Shown here one piece after another: positions 6,975-14,053 of a stretch of 15,867 nucleotides of DNA. Each line of letters begins with the position of its first letter. Position 1 is the stretch's first letter. Under the pieces are notes generated by a model. It made no database searches. It saw nothing but the letters and a program-made list of their open reading frames with translations, and was not told the origin of the DNA. Location: positions 1 to 15,867 of the forward strand of contig JAIRZG010000144.1 of NCBI GenBank assembly GCA_031267345.1, in the 5' to 3' direction. Both the position numbers and the translations under genes were made by a program. Origin of the DNA: Zoogloeaceae bacterium (GTDB lineage: Bacteria; Pseudomonadota; Gammaproteobacteria; Burkholderiales; Rhodocyclaceae).

Positions 6975-7979
6975 TCAAGGCAAAATGACGCGGGCGGTGT
7001 CCGTCTCCGCATTGGGATGCAGGGGGACGGGTTTTCCCCGATAGGTGAGCGTCACGCCGGAAGCCCTGCCCACCGCGACCGTCAAGGGCGGCGCGCCGGA
7101 AACGGCGTGGCTCGTGCCCGCCGCGTGGCGCCGGGAACTCAGGATGACGTCATTTTTGTCGCGCACTTCCAGCCAGGATTCCTGCGCGAAAGAAAATTGC
7201 GCGTCGCCTCTGACGACGGGCGCGGCATCCGTCACCGGCGCGGGCGAATCCGCAACCGTCCCGTCCGTTGCGGGCGTAGCAGACGCGCCGTCAGGTTCGG
7301 CGGGCGTGGACGCCGGATCCTCCACGATCTGCGTCCACTCCGGCGCGGCTTGCTGATCTTCCGTCCATTGACCGCTCCGGACAGGCATCCAGGATTGCTC
7401 CGGCAAAAAGAAGTACAGCAGAACCGCCGCCAGCAACAGGATGAGGCCGGAAGCCACCATCAGCGAATCCCGATTGCTTTGTCCCTGATTGCCGGGCATG
7501 GCGACATGCGTGGATTCCGGCAGTTCCAGCCGGGGCGCGGCCAGCTTGTCGACGCCATCCAGGATTTTCAGGAGCAGCGCTTCATCCAGCGCGACAACAC
7601 GGGCGTAACCGCGCACAAAGCCGCGCACAAAGGTTCTTCCCGGCAGGGCGGCGAGATCGCCGGTTTCCAGCGCGAGAATCTGGCGTTCGCCCAGACGCAG
7701 ACGCTGCGCGACATCGCTCGCCTCCAGTTTCAGCGCCTCGCGCGCTGCTTTCAATCGCCGCCCCACCTGGACTTCCGCCGCCGGCGGGACTTGCTCCGTT
7801 TGCTCCGTGAGACTGGAGTGCAACGCTTCGCGCGCATGTTGCAACCCCACCGGCGCTTCCGCAACTGTCTCCGCGCCCGTTTCCGCGGCGACCTTCGCGA
7901 CTGCTTCCACAACGACTTCCGCTTCTGTCGTCGCCGCCTTGCCTTTCAGACCCGGCCACAAGGTACGGATTTTGTTCAT
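6975..7979 (-). CDS. rodZ: RodZ, cytoskeletal membrane protein with an extended N-terminus
   Basis: RodZ spans the inner membrane and links MreB filaments to the elongation machinery, supporting rod shape. The 334-residue product has a cytoplasmic helix-turn-helix domain at about 71-140 (VGRRLKAAREALKLEASDVA, then ALPGRTFVRGFVRGYARVVA), one membrane helix at about 172-192, an acidic Pro/Ala-rich linker, and a periplasmic C-terminal beta domain of the DUF4115 type (SWLEVRDKNDVIL...YRGKPVPLHPN). The HTH is preceded by about 70 residues rich in Ala, Val and Glu, longer than in the RodZ proteins I know. The start overlaps the pilW stop as ATGA, and no ATG lies between it and the HTH, so the extension is probably translated. 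Confidence 0.92.
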   Translation of the reverse strand: MNKIRTLWPGLKGKAATTEAEVVVEAVAKVAAETGAETVAEAPVGLQHAREALHSSLTEQTEQVPPAAEVQVGRRLKAAREALKLEASDVAQRLRLGERQILALETGDLAALPGRTFVRGFVRGYARVVALDEALLLKILDGVDKLAAPRLELPESTHVAMPGNQGQSNRDSLMVASGLILLLAAVLLYFFLPEQSWMPVRSGQWTEDQQAAPEWTQIVEDPASTPAEPDGASATPATDGTVADSPAPVTDAAPVVRGDAQFSFAQESWLEVRDKNDVILSSRRHAAGTSHAVSGAPPLTVAVGRASGVTLTYRGKPVPLHPNAETDTARVILP

Positions 7980-8782
7980 TCGTATTTACCTGTCAGGTAT
8001 TCCTGATATTCCGCCGAAGTGGGATACAAACGCTTCAATTGCGCCGCCAGGCTTTTTTCTTCTGACAGATGCCCCAGCTTGTGCTCCACCCGGATACCCA
8101 TCCACAGGGCGTCCGGCGGCGGCGTCACGCCCGCCTGCAAGACTTCCTGCAAGCGGTTGCGGGCTTCCGTCAGGTTGTCTTCCTTGTAGGCCAGCGAAAT
8201 CAGTTGCATTTGCGCCAGCGCCAGGCTTTCCCGGTCCTTGACCGTTTGCAGCGCCTGCAACAGATAGGCGCGCGCGCCTTCCAGATCGCCCGTCTTGATG
8301 GCGCAGGAACCGGCATTGATATAGGCGCGTTCCGGCGTGACATACAGGGGATTCTTGATGGCGATCAGGAAATGGGGAAAGGATTCCCGCCCCCTGTCGC
8401 GCTGACACAAAAACCAGCCGTAATTGTTGTTGATATCTGGATCATTCGGGGCAAAGCTCAGAGCTTTTTTGAAATCGGCGTCCGCCCTGTCGAATTCGCG
8501 CAACAAGGTATGCACCAACGCGCGCACCCCGTAGGCCGAGGCGTAGCGCGGGTCGGCGGTAATGGCGATGTTGGTTTCCTCCAGCGCCACCGACATGCTG
8601 CCCGCCTGAAAATACATCGCCGCCAGTTCCGTGTGGATCTGCGCCTGATTGCGGGCGCTGCTGACCGTTTCATTGCTGTGCGTGGATTCTGGCACCACAA
8701 GCTGCGCGCTGACCGGCATTATCGCCCATGCCGCCAGCCACACCGCCATGATCGGCAAGCGCCCTGTAATCGTTCGACTCAT
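7976..8782 (-). CDS. pilW: PilW/PilF-type TPR protein for type IV pilus biogenesis
   Basis: PilF (Pseudomonas) and PilW (Neisseria) are outer-membrane TPR lipoproteins that help assemble or stabilise the PilQ secretin of type IV pili. The 268-residue product shows stacked TPR helices with the family signature NDPDINNNYGWFLCQ and NPLYVTPERAYINAGSCA, and the start region AQIHTELAAMYFQAGSMSVALEE is also characteristic. The signal sequence ends MPVSA-QLVVPE, suggesting signal peptidase I cleavage after A26. There is no lipobox cysteine, unlike the characterised homologues. The ATG overlaps the rlmN stop and the stop overlaps the rodZ start, both as ATGA. The family call is firm; the lack of lipidation is read directly from the sequence, and its consequence is inference. 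Confidence 0.93.
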   Translation of the reverse strand: MSRTITGRLPIMAVWLAAWAIMPVSAQLVVPESTHSNETVSSARNQAQIHTELAAMYFQAGSMSVALEETNIAITADPRYASAYGVRALVHTLLREFDRADADFKKALSFAPNDPDINNNYGWFLCQRDRGRESFPHFLIAIKNPLYVTPERAYINAGSCAIKTGDLEGARAYLLQALQTVKDRESLALAQMQLISLAYKEDNLTEARNRLQEVLQAGVTPPPDALWMGIRVEHKLGHLSEEKSLAAQLKRLYPTSAEYQEYLTGKYE

Positions 8783-9879
8783 GATGTCTGCTCCTCCAGC
8801 ATGCCGCGCGCTGTCTGCGCGCCGCGCCGTGTTTTGTTCCGGATTTGTCCGGCCAGTTGCCCGCAGGCGGCGTCAATCTCCTCGCCACGGGTTTTGCGTA
8901 TGGTCGTCACGATGCCCGCGCGCAAAAGAATATCGACAAAACGTCGAATGCGCTCAGGACGGGAACGACGATAGCCCGATCCGGGAAAAGGATTGAAAGG
9001 GATCATATTAAACTTGCAAGACACCTGTCGCGTCAAGGAAATCAAGGCTTTGGCGTCATGTTCGTGATCATTGACGCCATCGATCAGCACATATTCAAAG
9101 GTGACGAAATCACGCGGCGCTTTTTCCAGATAACGTCGGCAAGCCGCCATCAGGTCGGCAAGCGGATACTTTTTGTTGATTGGCGCAAGCGTATCGCGCA
9201 GCGCGTCATCCGGCGCGTGCAAGGAAATCGCCAACGCCACCGGACATTCCTCGCGCAAGCGATCCATCGCCGGAATCAGACCCGCCGTAGAAACCGTCAC
9301 CCGCCGCCGCGAAAGCCCGTAGGCATTGTCGTCCAGCATCAGGCGGAGCGCGGTCACGCTGCTGTCGAAATTGGCCAGCGGCTCGCCCATGCCCATCAAC
9401 ACCACATTGGAAATAATGCGTTCGCCTTTCGGGTCGCGCCCCAGCGCCCGGTTCGCCTGCCAAAGCTGACCGATGATTTCGGCGGTCGTCAGATTGCGAT
9501 TGAAGCCCTGTTTGCCGGTTGAGCAAAACGAACATTCGAGCGCACAACCCGCCTGTGTGGAAACGCACAGGGCTCCGCGCCCCGCTTCCGGAATGAATAC
9601 GCTTTCCACGGCGTTGCCGCCACCGACATCGAACAGGAATTTATGCATACCGTCACTGGCGACGCGACTGGAAAGCAAGGGGGGAGGAACAACGCAGGCT
9701 TTTGCCACGAGTTTTTCGCGCAAGGTTTTGGCAAGGTCGGTCATGGCCGCAAAATCCGCCTCGCCGTAGCGATGTATCCAGCGCAAGACCTGGGTGGCGC
9801 GAAACGGCTTTTCGCCTTGCGCGGCGAACCAGGCGCCCAGTTGGACGGCATCGAAATCAAGCAGGTTTTGCAGGGACAT
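8779..9879 (-). CDS. rlmN: RlmN, dual-specificity rRNA/tRNA adenine-C2 methyltransferase
   Basis: RlmN is a radical-SAM enzyme that methylates C2 of A2503 in 23S rRNA and A37 in certain tRNAs, tuning translational accuracy. From the ATG at 9879 it has 366 residues. The radical-SAM cluster motif is C112-ALE-C116-SF-C119, with the conserved C105 seven residues before it. The methyl-carrier cysteine is C339 in AACGQLAG near the C-terminus. EKPFRATQVLRWIH near the N-terminus is typical. An in-frame TTG at 9894 would add five residues (MTAVP); MSLQNLLD fits the family better, though neither start has a clear Shine-Dalgarno. The gene follows the terminator after ndk, so it needs its own promoter or readthrough; I did not find a convincing promoter in 9880-9948. 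Confidence 0.96.
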   Translation of the reverse strand: MSLQNLLDFDAVQLGAWFAAQGEKPFRATQVLRWIHRYGEADFAAMTDLAKTLREKLVAKACVVPPPLLSSRVASDGMHKFLFDVGGGNAVESVFIPEAGRGALCVSTQAGCALECSFCSTGKQGFNRNLTTAEIIGQLWQANRALGRDPKGERIISNVVLMGMGEPLANFDSSVTALRLMLDDNAYGLSRRRVTVSTAGLIPAMDRLREECPVALAISLHAPDDALRDTLAPINKKYPLADLMAACRRYLEKAPRDFVTFEYVLIDGVNDHEHDAKALISLTRQVSCKFNMIPFNPFPGSGYRRSRPERIRRFVDILLRAGIVTTIRKTRGEEIDAACGQLAGQIRNKTRRGAQTARGMLEEQTS

Positions 9880-9948
9880 GGGGACGGCAGTCAAATCCGG
9901 ATTCGTCGTTATTTCGGAAAAATCAAAGACCCGAAAAGCGGGGTTTTA

Positions 9949-9999
9949 CAAGGATGCAAAAAAGCCGGGAGAAAAACGCCCGGCTTTTTTGCATCCTTG
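9949..9999. terminator. Bidirectional intrinsic terminator with a 21-bp perfect stem
   Basis: Bases 9949-9969 are the exact reverse complement of 9979-9999, with a 9-nt loop at 9970-9978. The inner GC-rich part (GCCGGG / CCCGGC) is followed by a T6 tract on both strands, so it has the form of a rho-independent terminator in either direction. It lies 17 nt after the ndk stop. On the minus strand it should end the ndk transcript and separate it from rlmN. On the plus strand it could stop antisense transcription coming out of rlmN. Confidence 0.93.
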
Positions 10000-10016
10000 C
10001 GACAGGGCGAAAAATA

Positions 10017-10445
10017 TCAACGACCACTATACAGATTCATGCCGGGGAAGAAAAAGGCGATTTCCACGGCGGCGGTCTCTGGAGCGTCGGAACCATGTAC
10101 GGCATTGGCGTCGATGGATTCGGCAAAGTCGGCGCGAATCGTGCCGGACGCGGCTTTTTTCGGGTCGGTAGCGCCCATCAGTTCGCGGTTTCTGGCAATG
10201 GCGTTTTCGCCTTCCAGCACCTGAATCGTCACCGGACCGGAGATCATGAAAGCCACCAGATCCTTGAAGAAGGGGCGCTCCTTGTGCACCGCGTAAAATT
10301 GTCCGGCTTCCTGCGCGGAAAGCCAGACCATTTTGGCGGCGATAATCTTGAGGCCGTTTTCTTCAAAACGCGCATAAATCTTGCCAATCACATTTTTCTT
10401 GACGGCATCGGGTTTGATAATGGAAAGGGTGCGTTCAATTGCCAT
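10017..10445 (-). CDS. ndk: Nucleoside diphosphate kinase
   Basis: Ndk transfers the terminal phosphate of ATP to other (deoxy)nucleoside diphosphates through a phosphohistidine, balancing NTP pools. The 142-residue protein has the usual length. It starts MAIERTLSIIKPDAV, and the active-site histidine is H117 in NAVHGSD. NRELMGATDPKKA (86-98) is the conserved nucleotide-binding segment. The tail FFFPGMNLYSGR resembles betaproteobacterial Ndk and supports that placement. The start is fixed by AGGAG six bases upstream. It has its own promoter just inside the purA-ndk gap and a strong terminator after the stop, so it looks monocistronic although it follows purA by only 56 nt. Readthrough from purA remains possible, because no terminator lies between them. 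Confidence 0.97.
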   Translation of the reverse strand: MAIERTLSIIKPDAVKKNVIGKIYARFEENGLKIIAAKMVWLSAQEAGQFYAVHKERPFFKDLVAFMISGPVTIQVLEGENAIARNRELMGATDPKKAASGTIRADFAESIDANAVHGSDAPETAAVEIAFFFPGMNLYSGR

Positions 10446-10451
10446 GAAATA

Positions 10452-10456
10452 CTCCT
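10452..10456 (-). promoter_or_regulatory. Ribosome binding site of ndk
   Basis: AGGAG on the minus strand lies six bases before the ndk ATG, a near-ideal Shine-Dalgarno position, and confirms the MAIERTL start. Confidence 0.8.
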
Positions 10457-10487
10457 GAAAAACAAGGGAAAACCGTAAAAGCGCGCG

Positions 10488-10496
10488 ATTCTATCA
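10488..10496 (-). promoter_or_regulatory. Extended -10 promoter of ndk
   Basis: On the minus strand TGATAGAAT combines a TGn extension with the -10 hexamer TAGAAT. It sits in the 56-nt gap between purA and ndk and predicts a start near 10481 and a leader of about 35 nt. No good -35 box is found at 16-18 nt spacing (that stretch falls at the purA 3' end), which is acceptable for an extended -10 promoter. This is a sequence-pattern prediction only. Confidence 0.65.
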
Positions 10497-10501
10497 CGCC
10501 G

Positions 10502-11821
10502 TCAGTTGAACGGATGTTGGCGCAAAATGGTTTCGGCGCGTTCCGGGCCAGTGGAAATGATGGCGATGGGCGTCTGGCAGAGTTGTTCCAGACGGGTAAG
10601 GTAGGCGCGGGCGTTTTGCGGCAGTTCTTCCCAACGCTTGACGCCATCGGTGCGCTCCGACCAGCCGGGCAGGGTTTCAAACACGGGTTCGCAACGCGCC
10701 GCCTCATCCGCGCCGATGGGCAAAAGATCGATACGCTTGCCGTCCAGTTGGTAGCCGACGCAGATGTCCAGACGCTCCAGCCCGTCCAGCACATCGAGCT
10801 TGGTGATGCATAGCCCCGACAGACCGTTAATCAGGACGGAACGACGCAATAGCGCCGCGTCAAACCAGCCGCAGCGACGCGCCCGGCCCGTAACCGTGCC
10901 GAATTCCCGGCCTTTTTCCGACATTTGACGCCCCGGCGTCCCTTCCGTTTCGATGTCCAGTTCCGAAGGAAACGGGCCGCCGCCGACGCGGGTGCAGTAG
11001 GCTTTGGTAATCCCCAGCACATAATGCAACATGCCGGGGCCGATGCCGGAACCCGCCGCCGCCTGACCCGCCACGCAATTGCTGGAGGTGACAAACGGAT
11101 AGGTGCCGTGGTCGATGTCCAGCAGCGCCCCCTGCGCGCCTTCAAAGAGCAGGTTTTGTCCGGACTGGTTGGCGGCGTGGAGGGCAGCGGAAACATCCGT
11201 CACCATCGGTTTTATACGCTCGCCGTCATCAAGCGCCTGTTGCAGCGTTTCCGAATAATCCACCGCTTTGGCGTCAAGGTATCGGGTAAGCGTGAAATTG
11301 TGATACGCCAGCACTTCCGCCAGTTTGTCGGCAAAGCGTTTGCGGTCAAACAGGTCATAGACCCGAAGGCCACGCCGCGCCACCTTGTCTTCGTAGGCGG
11401 GGCCGATGCCCTTGCCGGTAGTGCCGATTTTGGCTTCGCGGGCGCGCTTCGCTTCCCGCGCCTGATCGAGCGCCGCGTGGTAAGGCAGAACCAGGGGGCA
11501 ACCGGGGCTGATTTTGAGGCGGCTTTGCACCTCGATGCCACCTGCTTCCAGCGCGTCGATTTCTTTCCGCAAATGCCGGATGTCCAGCACCACGCCGTTG
11601 CCGATATAGCACTGCACATCGGGATGAACGACGCCGGAAGGCACGAGATTCAGCTTGTATTCGCGCCGCGCCGCGCCGTAGCCCACCACCAGCGTATGAC
11701 CGGCGTTGTGCCCGCCCTGAAAGCGCACCACGCCCGCCGCGTTATCGGTGAGCCAATCAATGATTTTGCCCTTCCCTTCGTCGCCCCACTGGGCGCCGAC
11801 GACAACAACATTCCTGACCAT
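10502..11821 (-). CDS. purA: Adenylosuccinate synthetase
   Basis: PurA joins IMP and aspartate using GTP to form adenylosuccinate, the first committed step from IMP to AMP. The product from the ATG at 11821 has 439 residues. Visible elements are the GTP-binding loop GDEGKGK (13-19), GGHNAGHT (36-43) with catalytic H42, TTGKGIGPAYEDK, the IMP-binding GAQGALLDIDHGTYPFVTSS, GRARRCGWFD, and the guanine-recognition TKLDVLDG. An in-frame TTG at 11830 is rejected as start because AAGGA at 11831-11835 directly abuts it but is well spaced for the ATG. It follows hisZ by five bases and probably ends the hflX-purA unit. Confidence 0.97.
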   Translation of the reverse strand: MVRNVVVVGAQWGDEGKGKIIDWLTDNAAGVVRFQGGHNAGHTLVVGYGAARREYKLNLVPSGVVHPDVQCYIGNGVVLDIRHLRKEIDALEAGGIEVQSRLKISPGCPLVLPYHAALDQAREAKRAREAKIGTTGKGIGPAYEDKVARRGLRVYDLFDRKRFADKLAEVLAYHNFTLTRYLDAKAVDYSETLQQALDDGERIKPMVTDVSAALHAANQSGQNLLFEGAQGALLDIDHGTYPFVTSSNCVAGQAAAGSGIGPGMLHYVLGITKAYCTRVGGGPFPSELDIETEGTPGRQMSEKGREFGTVTGRARRCGWFDAALLRRSVLINGLSGLCITKLDVLDGLERLDICVGYQLDGKRIDLLPIGADEAARCEPVFETLPGWSERTDGVKRWEELPQNARAYLTRLEQLCQTPIAIISTGPERAETILRQHPFN

Positions 11822-11826
11822 GTCTT

Positions 11827-12996
11827 TCAATCCTTTATTGTGCGTGTTGCGATGCGCCAGCCGTCTTTTTGCCGGACAAGCTGACGGCCTGCGTCCTGCG
11901 GCGGCGTTGCGTCCTCGTCGGGCAAGCGTTCCGCCACGCGCTCGCCCGCGTCGCGCAGACGGGCAATTTCCGCCGCCAGTTCCGGATCGTCGCCGCTGTA
12001 GGGGGCGAAAATGACCGCTTGCGCGGCAATGGGCGGCAAGAGGCGAACCAGTTCGCGCAAGTCCAGCGAAAAGCCCGTCGCCGGACGCGCCCGACCAAAG
12101 CTTTTGCCCACACCGTCATAACGCCCGCCCAGCGCCACCGCCGTTGGATGACCGGGCGCGTAGGCGGCGAAGACCGCGCCACTGTGATAGTGATAGCCGC
12201 GCAGATCGGCAAGATCGATGGAAACCGGAAAGTCGGGCACGGCCTTCGCCAATCGCGCCAGCGTCTCCAGGGCGGCGTCGATGTCCGGCAACGCGGGCAG
12301 CAGCGCGCGCGCCTTCGCCAGCACCGTTTCCGGCGCGCCGTAAAGCTGTGGCAGCGCCATCAGCGCCGCGCCGAACGGGGCGCCGGCTTTGGGCAATCCG
12401 GCGCAGAAGGCGGCAAGCGCCGGCACATCCTTGTTTTGCAGCAGGCCGAACAGGGTTTCTTCGGCCGCCATGTCGATTTGCGCGGCGCAAAAGAGCGCGC
12501 GAAACAGGCCGACATGCCCCAAATCCACGCGACACTCCGGCAACGCGGCGCGTTGCAGGACTTCGACCAGCAGACGCAGGATTTCGATGTCCGCCTCCAC
12601 ACCCGCGTAACCGTAAAGCTCCGCGCCGATCTGCAAGGGTTCGCGGCTGGAAAGCAGGCTGGCGGGACGCGCGTGCAGGACACTGCCGCAATAACAGAGG
12701 CGGGTGACGCCTTTGCGGTTCAGCAGATGCGCGTCGATGCGCGCCACCTGCGGCGTCATGTCGGCGCGCACGCCCAGGGTGCGCCCGGAAAAGGCGTCGG
12801 CGAGCTTGCAGGTGCGCAACGACAAATCCCGCCCCGCGCCAGTCAGCAGCGATTCCAGATACTCCATCAACGGCGGCGTCACCAGTTCAAAGCCGTGACG
12901 GGCAAAGCCATCCAGCATTTGCCGCCGCAGCGCCTCGATGCGCGACGCCTCTGCGGGCAGGGCATCCGCCAGATGTTCGGGCAACAGCCAGTTCAT
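11827..12996 (-). CDS. hisZ: HisZ, ATP phosphoribosyltransferase regulatory subunit
   Basis: HisZ is a catalytically inactive relative of histidyl-tRNA synthetase that joins the short form of HisG to make the feedback-regulated first enzyme of histidine biosynthesis. The 389-residue product shows the class II synthetase fold: a motif 1 region with GFELVTPPLMEYLESLLTG, GRTLGVRADMTPQVARIDAH, LQIGAELYGYAGVEADIEIL, and GGRYDGVGKSFGRARPATGF (290-309). It lacks the anticodon-binding domain of HisS. Its presence predicts a short HisG elsewhere in the genome. The start at 12996 (MNWLLPEHL) overlaps the DUF2065 stop as ATGA. A longer in-frame reading from 13095 would overlap the DUF2065 gene by about 100 nt and is rejected. 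Confidence 0.94.
   Translation of the reverse strand: MNWLLPEHLADALPAEASRIEALRRQMLDGFARHGFELVTPPLMEYLESLLTGAGRDLSLRTCKLADAFSGRTLGVRADMTPQVARIDAHLLNRKGVTRLCYCGSVLHARPASLLSSREPLQIGAELYGYAGVEADIEILRLLVEVLQRAALPECRVDLGHVGLFRALFCAAQIDMAAEETLFGLLQNKDVPALAAFCAGLPKAGAPFGAALMALPQLYGAPETVLAKARALLPALPDIDAALETLARLAKAVPDFPVSIDLADLRGYHYHSGAVFAAYAPGHPTAVALGGRYDGVGKSFGRARPATGFSLDLRELVRLLPPIAAQAVIFAPYSGDDPELAAEIARLRDAGERVAERLPDEDATPPQDAGRQLVRQKDGWRIATRTIKD
11831..11835 (-). promoter_or_regulatory. Ribosome binding site deciding the purA start
   Basis: AAGGA on the minus strand lies within the last codons of hisZ, nine bases before the ATG at 11821 and zero bases before the alternative TTG at 11830. It therefore selects MVRNVVVVGAQWG as the PurA N-terminus. 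Confidence 0.65.
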
Positions 12997-13190
12997 CGGA
13001 ATGCCATTTGCAGGATGACCCACAACGTCAGCCCCAGCAGGATGAAAGACAGTCCGCAAAAGCGGATCTGCCCGTCGGAAAGTTGCGCCAGCCACCGCAA
13101 CGCCTCACGCCAGACGGCGGGCGCGACAAAGGGCATGACGCCCTCAATCACCAGCATCAGGGCGAAAGCAAGCAACAGCGTTTGCATCAT
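12993..13190 (-). CDS. DUF2065 small inner-membrane protein (YjeT-like)
   Basis: This is a 65-residue protein with two predicted membrane helices, at about 3-24 and 44-62, separated by a short segment containing WREALRWLAQLSDGQIRFCG. Proteins of the DUF2065 (YjeT) family occur next to hflC in many beta- and gammaproteobacteria; no biochemical role is established that I know of. The start overlaps the hflC stop as ATGA, and its stop overlaps the hisZ start in the same way. A second ATG one codon later is an equally possible start. The constant position behind hflK/hflC suggests a link to that membrane complex, but this is only context. Confidence 0.88.
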   Translation of the reverse strand: MMQTLLLAFALMLVIEGVMPFVAPAVWREALRWLAQLSDGQIRFCGLSFILLGLTLWVILQMAFR

Positions 13191-14053
13191 CGGGCATTTT
13201 TCAGGTAACGGAAAAAGTCGGAATTGGGTTCCACCACCAGCACATCCTGTTTGCTTTTGAAGGTCTCGCGGTAGGCTTCCAGACTGCGATAAAAGGCGTA
13301 GAACTCCGGATCGCGGTTGAAGGCTTTGGCGTAGATGGCGGCGGCCTGGGCATCGCCCTCGCCCTTGATTTTCTGCGCGGCGTTGTAGGCTTGCGCCAGC
13401 AGTTCCACGCGCTTCCGATCCGCGCCCGCGCGGGTGGTTTCGTATTGTTTCGCGCCTTCGGCGCGCAACTGGTTGGCGACCTGCTTTCTTTCCGAGCGCA
13501 TCCGCTCGTAGACGCTTTCCGCGACATTGGTCGGCAATTCCACCCGTTTCAGGCGCACATCCAGCACCAGCACGCCGATTTTTTTCGCGTCCTCATTGGC
13601 CTTGGCGCGCATGTCTTCCATGATTTTTTCGCGCTCGTCGGAGATGACCTGCTTTACGGTGCGCGTACCGAATTCGGCGCGCAGACCGGCATTGATGGTC
13701 TGCATCAGCCGGGTGCTGGCGCGGGATTCATCGCCGCCCACGGAAACGTAATACAGCTCAGGATCGACGATGCGCCACTTGACGTAGGAATCGACCTGCA
13801 CGTTCTTCTTTTCCGAAGTGATGAACAGTTCCGGCTCCTGACTGTCGATGGTCAGCACCCGTTTGTCGAAAAAGCGCACATTCTGGATCAGCGGCCATTT
13901 GAGATGCAGCCCCGGCTCGGTGATCGTCAGTTTGACTTCCCCCATCTGGAACAACAGGGCGTATTGACGCTGATCCACGGTAAAAAAGACCAGGGAAGCA
14001 AGCACCAGAAGGCTGGCCAGAACGACCAGCGCGGCGTGTAAAAAGATTTTCAT
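13187..14053 (-). CDS. hflC: HflC, band-7 membrane protein of the FtsH-regulating complex
   Basis: HflC with HflK forms a large SPFH/band-7 assembly in the inner membrane that encloses and modulates the FtsH protease. The 288-residue product has an N-terminal membrane helix at about 8-26, then an SPFH domain starting at VDQRQYALLFQMGEVKLTITEPGLHLKWP. A charged helical region follows (SERKQVANQLRAEGAKQYETTRAGADRKR), and the family tail DPEFYAFYRSLEAYRETF...LVVEPNSDFFRYLK completes it. The length is within the normal range. The ATG overlaps the hflK stop as ATGA, consistent with equal synthesis of the two partners. Confidence 0.96.
   Translation of the reverse strand: MKIFLHAALVVLASLLVLASLVFFTVDQRQYALLFQMGEVKLTITEPGLHLKWPLIQNVRFFDKRVLTIDSQEPELFITSEKKNVQVDSYVKWRIVDPELYYVSVGGDESRASTRLMQTINAGLRAEFGTRTVKQVISDEREKIMEDMRAKANEDAKKIGVLVLDVRLKRVELPTNVAESVYERMRSERKQVANQLRAEGAKQYETTRAGADRKRVELLAQAYNAAQKIKGEGDAQAAAIYAKAFNRDPEFYAFYRSLEAYRETFKSKQDVLVVEPNSDFFRYLKNAR

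Noticed and set aside
9880..9948. A promoter for rlmN between the terminator and the start codon
   Set aside because: TTGATT-like and A/T-rich pieces exist, but no -35/-10 pair with good spacing could be supported.
12997..13095. N-terminal extension of hisZ by 33 residues
   Set aside because: It would overlap the DUF2065 gene almost by half and does not resemble HisZ; the ATG at 12996 overlaps the upstream stop as ATGA, the common junction here.
11869..13260. A 463-codon plus-strand open frame opposite hisZ and DUF2065
   Set aside because: Antisense shadow with no domain, crossing three real gene junctions.
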